Source: Treponema sp. (GTDB lineage: Bacteria; Spirochaetota; Spirochaetia; Treponematales; Breznakiellaceae). Taken from it: DNA of 21,090 bases. A program made the position numbers and the translations under genes. Where the stretch lies: contig JAITBO010000396.1 of the NCBI GenBank assembly GCA_031283505.1, positions 1-21,090 of the forward strand, given 5' to 3'. A model generated the notes under the pieces. It did no database searches. It saw only the letters and a program-made list of their open reading frames with translations, and was not told the origin of the DNA. Of this stretch, positions 16,296 to 21,090 are shown in pieces (the first letter of the stretch is position 1; every line of letters starts with the position of its first letter).

Positions 16296-16560
16296 TCATC
16301 GTTTCTTTTTGGTTTTTGGGAACAATATCTGCTCTAAAAAGTTCAAAAGCGCCTCTACATCAAGACTTTCAGTGATTCTGGAGAGGGTCTCAACTTGGGG
16401 AAACATCTTGCTTCGCTCGATATTTGAGAGAAAAGTGACCGAAATATCGGCTTTTTCGATCAAGACAACCTGCGAAAGTTGCCGGTAAAACCGAAAATAC
16501 TTATCTTGCTCTCCAATGCTTTAACGAAGAGGGCAAAGAAGCCGCTCGTGCGCTTTGTGC
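16296..16560 (-). pseudogene. XRE-family helix-turn-helix regulator remnant, probably frameshifted
   Basis: On the minus strand, an open frame ending at the TGA 16298-16296 reads KYFRFYRQLSQVVLIEKADI, then SVTFLSNIERSKMFPQVETL and SRITESLDVEALLNFLEQIL. This is the standard XRE/Cro-CI DNA-binding fold: LSQ helix, IS-xTFLSNIER recognition helix, P--ETLxRI---L end. Upstream in this frame the reading stops at TAA 16523-16521, and no ATG, GTG or TTG precedes the domain. The neighbouring frame, however, reads ALFVKALESKI up to about 16503. Joining the two with one lost A gives ALESKI-KYFRFYRQLSQ, a natural helix 1. This is best explained as a one-base frameshift that inactivated the gene. Alternatives are a non-standard ATT start at 16517 or a sequencing error. 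Confidence 0.7.
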
Positions 16561-16602
16561 GCGGCCCCTCCGGAAAACCCGACAGGCGGGCTCACTTGTT
16601 GC

Positions 16603-16631
16603 TTGACAGGCGGAACAAGCTATAGTATTAT
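16603..16631 (+). promoter_or_regulatory. Near-consensus sigma70 promoter firing into a gene-free region
   Basis: TTGACA (16603-16608), 17-base spacer, TATTAT (16626-16631). The predicted start is near 16638, just before the inverted-repeat element. No gene begins within 600 bases downstream, so the product may be a small RNA. Confidence 0.65.
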
Positions 16632-16652
16632 ATTTGCAAGTTATTATTATAT

Positions 16653-16781
16653 TGTAACTATTCAGCCGACTACGGGGGAATAGTGTCGGCAGCGTGTTAA
16701 AATAATTGAGAGCAAGAAAAGTTCTAAAGGACCCGCACAGATATAGGGGGTTCTAAATTGTGTTGCGGCTGAATAGTTACA
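16653..16781. repeat. 129-bp element bounded by 16-bp inverted repeats
   Basis: TGTAACTATTCAGCCG (16653-16668) and its exact reverse complement (16766-16781) flank 97 bases. Outside the arms are short AT-rich sequences (TATTATAT and TTATATTT). It fits a MITE-like insertion, or, if transcribed from the promoter at 16603, a small RNA closed by a 16-bp stem with a T-rich 3' side. Confidence 0.7.
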
Positions 16782-16902
16782 TTATATTTTTGGGTTACGT
16801 TTTGATCTGTTAAACGCGAAAATGGTGGCCGGGCCTGTACCGGCAAGGAGACGTTTCATCGTGGTAAAAACTCGTAATTCATTGTACTGTAAAGACTTGT
16901 CA

Positions 16903-16919
16903 CCCCCCCCCCCCCCCCC
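16903..16919. repeat. C17 homopolymer
   Basis: Seventeen consecutive C residues. Homopolymer G/C runs of this length slip during replication and can switch genes on and off in host-associated bacteria. Here the run lies in non-coding sequence about 355 bases upstream of the next gene. Confidence 0.85.
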
Positions 16920-17168
16920 TGTTTTTTATTATCCTCTACTAAAATCACGCGCCGCCGCGCATCCGCGGCCTATGCAGCGTATATCCTCGTATCTCCCTCG
17001 CTTTTTTCTGTTCAAAACGCCTCTTTGCCGCAAGACAACAGGCAGGCGCTCCAAAGGCAGAAATAAGCGTTATGTCATAAGTCTATTCCCTAAGAGAGAG
17101 TTAAAAGAATGGAGAGTAAAGGGAAGAGGGAAGAAGGCCCCCTGGTCAAAGACAGATGTAAGAGTCTG

Positions 17169-17183
17169 CCGGGTGTTACCCGG
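17169..17183. repeat. Short hairpin CCGGGT-GTT-ACCCGG
   Basis: A perfect 6-bp stem with a GTT loop, followed 18 bases later by a run of T (17203-17208). It could serve as a weak terminator or leader structure ahead of the lipoprotein gene at 17274. Confidence 0.5.
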
Positions 17184-17212
17184 TGCGCTTTGAACAGGAG
17201 GGTTTTTTATAT

Positions 17213-17245
17213 GGATATGTCTCAAAATTCTTTTGAGACATATCC
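17213..17245. repeat. 15-bp perfect palindrome in the leader of the Big_2 lipoprotein gene
   Basis: GGATATGTCTCAAAA (17213-17227) pairs exactly with 17231-17245 around TTC. It ends 15 bases before AAGGAGG of the next gene, so in mRNA it would sit directly upstream of the ribosome site without covering it. Confidence 0.8.
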
Positions 17246-17273
17246 AGTGTAGTCCACTACAAGGAGGAGTACA

Positions 17274-18263
17274 ATGAGTAAATTTTTCATCAGAATAGCC
17301 GCCGTTATCGTGGCGGCAGGGGTGGCGATGACAGCCTGTATGAACCCCGCTGGCAGCTACGAGGACGATGGAGCTATCGACGGCGCCCTTGTGGCAACGT
17401 GGCACTCGACGCAGGCGGCGGCTAATAAGGGGGAGTCCGCTGTGTTCGAGATTACGGCTGGCGGCAGACTTACCGGCGATGTATTCAATGCGCCCGCCAC
17501 GGTCACCACGTCGAAGGGGCGCATCAGCGCGGCTTTCATTGCGAACGGACAAACCATGGACGGCGGATCGGCAGATTATGAGGTCAGGGGGACCGAATTG
17601 AAGTTTTCCAATCCGAGTCCCGGCGGAACGAATTATTTTTACATACTGAACAATGCCCTTATGCTTGGCCCTGCCGTTGGTGGTAGTAATTGCTATTATA
17701 AGAGTGCCGGCGGCGGTGATCCCGGTGACACCCTGGTAACCGGGGTAAGTCTTGACAATACAACCATCTCAGTCTTGCCGGGTCAAACGGTAACATTAAC
17801 CGCGATAGTTGAACCCTCGAACGCGACGAACCAGGCTGTAACCTGGAAGAGCAATAATGAAAGTGTCGCGACGGTAACGAACGGCGTAGTTACCGGTGTA
17901 GCTAAGGGAACCACGATAATCACCGTAACAACAGTCGACGGTAATAAAACCGCTGTCTGCACGGTAACCGTTACGACAATAGGCAAACCGCAGGTAGCAG
18001 TCAATTTCACCGGACCCAGGGATGAAACTATTGACGTGTACGAAAACCGTGATTCCGGCAGTTTGCTTGTATCCGTAAGCGATTCATTTAGCCACTACCG
18101 GTGGTTCCTGGACGGCGTTCTGTTGAAAAATGAAACCAGCAATTCCTATACCCTGGACACAGAGAAATTTTTACCTGGACGGCACGAATTAACGGTATTC
18201 GTAACCGGCGAGGACGGCGTGGAGTATGCTAAGGCCCTGCGCTTTACTGTTTTTTGGAAATAA
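17274..18263 (+). CDS. Lipoprotein with a Big_2 Ig-like domain
   Basis: ATG 17274 follows AAGGAGG (17261-17267) with a 6-base spacer. The N-terminus has a long hydrophobic stretch and lipobox MTAC with Cys22. Residues about 40-150 form a beta-rich region (ATWHSTQAAANKGESAVFEI) somewhat like lipocalin-type repeats of unknown function. Residues about 155-235 are a classic bacterial Ig-like Big_2 domain: GVSLDNTTISVLPGQTVTL, then NQAVTWKSNNESVATVTNG and VVTGVAKGTTIITV. A final Ig/PKD-like domain (about 240-329) contains YRWFLDGVLL and ends FTVFWK. Such proteins are usually surface-exposed adhesion or binding proteins. It is co-transcribed with the next gene, 12 bp downstream. No catalytic motif was seen and no specific function can be given. 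Confidence 0.85.
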   Translation: MSKFFIRIAAVIVAAGVAMTACMNPAGSYEDDGAIDGALVATWHSTQAAANKGESAVFEITAGGRLTGDVFNAPATVTTSKGRISAAFIANGQTMDGGSADYEVRGTELKFSNPSPGGTNYFYILNNALMLGPAVGGSNCYYKSAGGGDPGDTLVTGVSLDNTTISVLPGQTVTLTAIVEPSNATNQAVTWKSNNESVATVTNGVVTGVAKGTTIITVTTVDGNKTAVCTVTVTTIGKPQVAVNFTGPRDETIDVYENRDSGSLLVSVSDSFSHYRWFLDGVLLKNETSNSYTLDTEKFLPGRHELTVFVTGEDGVEYAKALRFTVFWK

Positions 18264-18275
18264 GGAGGATTTATA

Positions 18276-21090
18276 ATGAAACACATTAAACAGAATCTTA
18301 TTTTTGCCGCCCTTGCGGCCTTCGCGGTCTTGACCGCATCCTGTTTTACGCCCCTTGACCCGCCCCCCTCCGCTGTTGCGGAAGGCGCGGGCCAAGTGAT
18401 CCTTACGGTTTCTCCGGGGCAAGCCGGTTCTGCCCGGACCATTCTGCCCAGGAAAAACCAGGTCTTTAACCGTTATGAGTTAGTCTTTAGCAAGGCAGGC
18501 GAGGATAATGTTACGCCCGATGATACTTCAGACATTACCGGAATCGGGGTAAGTCAGGAACTGGCTGCGGGAACCTGGACCGCCACAGTCAACGCCTACA
18601 ACAGCTTTACGCCCACAGACGGGAAGGAAGAAGAATACCTGGCCGCCCGGGGCAGCGAGGAAGTATCCGTAACTGCGGGACAGTCTGTCCAGGTGACGGT
18701 AAACCTTGAACCGGTGATGGAGACCGGGGTGAAAGGTATCTTTACCTATACTGTGACTTTTCCCACTGTAGACAAAGCCACCATGTCCTTGGGGAGTGAT
18801 TATTCAACGAGTTTGACATCGGGAACGAAGGTTTCCGTGGGGGTAGAACCCGGCTATTACGACCTTACCATCACTCTGAGTAAAGCCGACGGGACTGTCG
18901 CCGGGGCTGCGGAAAAGGTACATATCTATTCCGGCCTGGAGTCGGAAGCGGAATACGTTTTTGACGACAATTTTTCCCTTTTAAAGGGCCCTGGTGACAA
19001 GGTAACGGCAACGCAGCTATCGACAACCAGCATCTTCGTTTCATGGGACAGCGTTTCAGGCGCATCAAGCTACAAGGTATATCGTAACGACAGCGCGGAC
19101 GGCGAGTATACGGCGGTAACGTCGTTAACAGGAACATCGTATACCGATACAGGATTATCCGCAAATACAATCTATTACTACAAGGTAACGGCGGTGACCG
19201 GCGGAGCGGAAGGACCTAAATCAGACTACGCTGTTGCGGCGACATGGGCGCCGGCGCCATCCACCATAACCGCAACGCAGCGCTCGTCAAGCAGCATCCT
19301 TGTTTTATGGGACAGCGTTTTAGGCGCTACAAGCTACAAGGTATACCGCTCCGAGGGCCTCTATCCTTACAACAGTATGTATACGCTGGTGGGTTCGCCA
19401 ACGGAAACATCGTATACCGATACGGGATTATCTCCAAGTACGATCTATTACTACAAGGTAAGCGCGGTGGGTAGCGCGGGGGAAGGCTCTCAAACAGCAA
19501 ACTACGCTTCCGCAACAACAATGACCGATGCCGAGGATACAACGATAGAAGGGGTGTACATCGGGATTATTTCTTTTGCGGGAGAGGTAAGCGACATGGG
19601 CCTCGTTCGTCTTGATAAATCGGGATCGGGAAGATACAGCCTTGTCAATTGGGTTAATTCACAATACACCATTTCGAATCAAGGCGGTACCGCGCTCTTC
19701 TATGCGGTTCATAAGACGCTGGCCAATCTCACAAGCAAGGAAGACCGGTATCCCGCCAATCTTGATTCGGTGAACGTGATTACCTTTACGGATGGGCTTG
19801 ACAATGGATCAACAGGAATGTCCGCAATCGAGCCGATTGAAGGACATATCTTCGATAGAGAGAATGACTATACTGCGTATGTGAACGAACAAATTACGAA
19901 TCGCACCATAGCGGACAAGTCCATTACCGCGTATTCCATAGGCGTCAAGGGAAACGATGTTACCAATGCCGCAAAGTTTGAGAGCGATTTGGAGAAAATA
20001 GCCAGTACGGGGAACAGCCGGATCTTAACGGATTTTGGAAACCTGCAAACGACTTTTCAGGATATTGCCGACAGCTTGCAGATAACGCAGACGGCCAACA
20101 CCGGGTTTATGATGAAGACCACTTTGCTTCCAAGCGGCACCAAGGTGCGCATGACCTTTGACGTAACCGGGATGGAGGCTGCGGACGCGGAGTTGTCGTC
20201 AAAATATATTGAAGGCAACATAACCAGAACGGGAATGGGAACAAACATAAAGTATACCTTCAATGATATAACCTACGCTGGCGGGCTTGGATCGGAGCAG
20301 GGGATGGGCCCCATAACCGGCGTTAGAAACGGTTCGGAGGTTAATTTTGCATTTACCGGCGTTGAAGGCTATGATCCGTCTACCGATGATGAATCCAACA
20401 CGAAACAATGGCTTATGTCTTCCGGCGAAACGGAGTGGCAAAGAAACAGTGAATATTCAGCAGCCGGCGCGACGACTACCGATATTGAATCGCTCTCCTC
20501 AATTATTTATCTGGTGCTGGATTCCAGCACATCCTTGGAGTCGGGGGATATCGAACGGATTAGGAGCGCTGCGGTCACTTTTATCAATTCCCTTTATAGT
20601 CAGCTCTATATACCTGTTCCTTTGGGCGTAAACGCAGCCGCGGCGGGCTCAAGCAGCATTACGGTATCGTGGAAACCGGTTTCCGGTGCAACTTACTATA
20701 ATGTATACCGCTCGACAAGCAGTGAGGGCGAGTATTCTCAGGTGGGGAACTCTACCTCCTCCACTTCCTTAACCGATACGGGACTGTCGGCAAACACGAC
20801 CTACTATTACAAGGTGTCCGCCTTTAACGACAACGGAGAAGGCGCACAGTCATCGTCTTTTTCCACGAGGACGAAGCTATTCACACCATCAAATGTAATT
20901 GCAACGGCGGTGTCTTCAAGCAGTATTACGGTATCGTGGGATCCGGTTTCCGGAGCAACTTACTATAAGGTATACCGCTCGACAAGCAGTGAGGGCGAGT
21001 ATTCTCAAGTTGGTTCAACAAGCAGTCCCTACACTTCCTATACCGATACGGGACTGTCGCCAAACACGACCTACTATTACAAGGTGTCCG
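18276..21090 (+). CDS. Large lipoprotein with FnIII repeats and vWA-like region, 3' partial
   Basis: ATG 18276 follows AAGGAGG (18262-18268) that overlaps the previous stop. The frame stays open to the window end (938 codons), so the C-terminus is missing. Lipobox LTASC has Cys23. Layout: an N-terminal beta module (about 35-235); FnIII-1 (239-324); FnIII-2 (325-417); a vWA-like region (426 to about 600) with GIISFAGEV, GGTALFYAV (Thr472), VITFTDGLDN (Asp506) and AYSIGVKG; a beta-rich segment; IIYLVLDSSTSL, a DxSxS motif at 749-753; FnIII-3 (about 779-866); FnIII-4 (867 onward). vWA domains bind ligands through a metal held by DxSxS, Thr and Asp; all three motifs occur, but DxSxS comes last. 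FnIII repeats show TSYTDTGLSxNTxYYYKV. An adhesion or surface-assembly role is inferred. Confidence 0.88.
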   Translation, partial: MKHIKQNLIFAALAAFAVLTASCFTPLDPPPSAVAEGAGQVILTVSPGQAGSARTILPRKNQVFNRYELVFSKAGEDNVTPDDTSDITGIGVSQELAAGTWTATVNAYNSFTPTDGKEEEYLAARGSEEVSVTAGQSVQVTVNLEPVMETGVKGIFTYTVTFPTVDKATMSLGSDYSTSLTSGTKVSVGVEPGYYDLTITLSKADGTVAGAAEKVHIYSGLESEAEYVFDDNFSLLKGPGDKVTATQLSTTSIFVSWDSVSGASSYKVYRNDSADGEYTAVTSLTGTSYTDTGLSANTIYYYKVTAVTGGAEGPKSDYAVAATWAPAPSTITATQRSSSSILVLWDSVLGATSYKVYRSEGLYPYNSMYTLVGSPTETSYTDTGLSPSTIYYYKVSAVGSAGEGSQTANYASATTMTDAEDTTIEGVYIGIISFAGEVSDMGLVRLDKSGSGRYSLVNWVNSQYTISNQGGTALFYAVHKTLANLTSKEDRYPANLDSVNVITFTDGLDNGSTGMSAIEPIEGHIFDRENDYTAYVNEQITNRTIADKSITAYSIGVKGNDVTNAAKFESDLEKIASTGNSRILTDFGNLQTTFQDIADSLQITQTANTGFMMKTTLLPSGTKVRMTFDVTGMEAADAELSSKYIEGNITRTGMGTNIKYTFNDITYAGGLGSEQGMGPITGVRNGSEVNFAFTGVEGYDPSTDDESNTKQWLMSSGETEWQRNSEYSAAGATTTDIESLSSIIYLVLDSSTSLESGDIERIRSAAVTFINSLYSQLYIPVPLGVNAAAAGSSSITVSWKPVSGATYYNVYRSTSSEGEYSQVGNSTSSTSLTDTGLSANTTYYYKVSAFNDNGEGAQSSSFSTRTKLFTPSNVIATAVSSSSITVSWDPVSGATYYKVYRSTSSEGEYSQVGSTSSPYTSYTDTGLSPNTTYYYKVS
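20640..21090 (+). repeat. Near-identical 267-bp FnIII units, second one cut by the window end
   Basis: Blocks starting at 20703 and 20970 (GTATACCGCTCGACAAGCAG) match at an offset of 267 bp, or 89 codons. Further matched blocks occur before them (AGCATTACGGTATCGTGG versus AGTATTACGGTATCGTGG) and after them (ACCTACTATTACAAGGTGTC). The two differ mainly in the middle, where Thr/Ser codons vary. FnIII-1 and FnIII-2 of the same gene are clearly more diverged, so this pair is the recent duplication. Confidence 0.85.

Larger units (their letters stand above)
15867..17273. other. 1.4-kb stretch without an intact gene
   Basis: Between the cysK promoter and the next ribosome site I find no intact gene. 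It holds a CACGGAG triplet (16046-16069), a long hairpin (16082-16124), an XRE regulator remnant on the minus strand, a strong plus-strand promoter, a 129-bp inverted-repeat element, a C17 run and a 15-bp palindrome. The open frame 16822-17193 crosses the C17 run, reads as low-complexity basic peptide, and is not accepted as a gene. The mix suggests a site of past insertions and decay. Confidence 0.7.

Noticed and set aside
16822..17193. A 123-codon open frame crossing the C17 run
   Set aside because: Polyproline comes from the homopolymer, the rest is basic low-complexity sequence, and no ribosome site or family pattern is seen.
17070..17552. A 160-codon minus-strand frame
   Set aside because: It runs antisense into the Big_2 lipoprotein, which has a clear signal, lipobox and domain.

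Overview
The window looks like chromosome of a host-associated spirochete, most likely a Treponema of the termite-gut type. This is inferred from the density of short-signal lipoproteins, an outer-membrane beta-barrel, TTG and GTG starts after strong Shine-Dalgarno sites, and a solute-binding protein with a Gly-Gly-Gly-Lys-Gln mature start. I could not run a database search to confirm it. No rRNA, tRNA, CRISPR array or transposase gene was seen.

Region 1 (2-10365, + strand) is a compact run of six genes: a 5'-truncated SusE/SusF-like carbohydrate-binding protein; a GH13 alpha-amylase lipoprotein; three tandem lipoproteins that together hold four apparent seven-bladed Asp-box-like propellers; and an outer-membrane beta-barrel protein. 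From the amylase onward the gaps are 11-13 bp or overlaps. Taken together it resembles a spirochete version of a starch-utilisation (Sus) locus, with no SusC or SusD homologue in the window. This is the best candidate for an undescribed system here.

Region 2 (10366-12317) has a 519-bp structured non-coding stretch, a possible promoter, and an RlpA-like DPBB/SPOR protein that appears to have lost a catalytic Asp. It ends in a palindrome and a strong intrinsic terminator.

Region 3 (12390-15866) is a polar amino-acid ABC transporter operon (binding protein, internal terminator/attenuator, permease, ATPase) with a good sigma70-type promoter. It faces a convergent cysK with a consensus sigma70 promoter. 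The pairing hints at cystine or cysteine import, but this is not proven.

Region 4 (15867-17273) is about 1.4 kb without an intact gene. It contains a frameshifted XRE-type helix-turn-helix remnant on the minus strand. A near-consensus promoter on the plus strand fires into a 129-bp element bounded by 16-bp inverted repeats. There are also long palindromes, a C17 homopolymer and a CACGGAG triplet.

Region 5 (17274-21090, + strand) holds a Big_2-domain lipoprotein, then a large lipoprotein (18276 to beyond the window end) with fibronectin type III repeats around a von Willebrand A-like region whose MIDAS-type motifs are in unusual order. Its N-terminal module resembles that of the first gene in the window.
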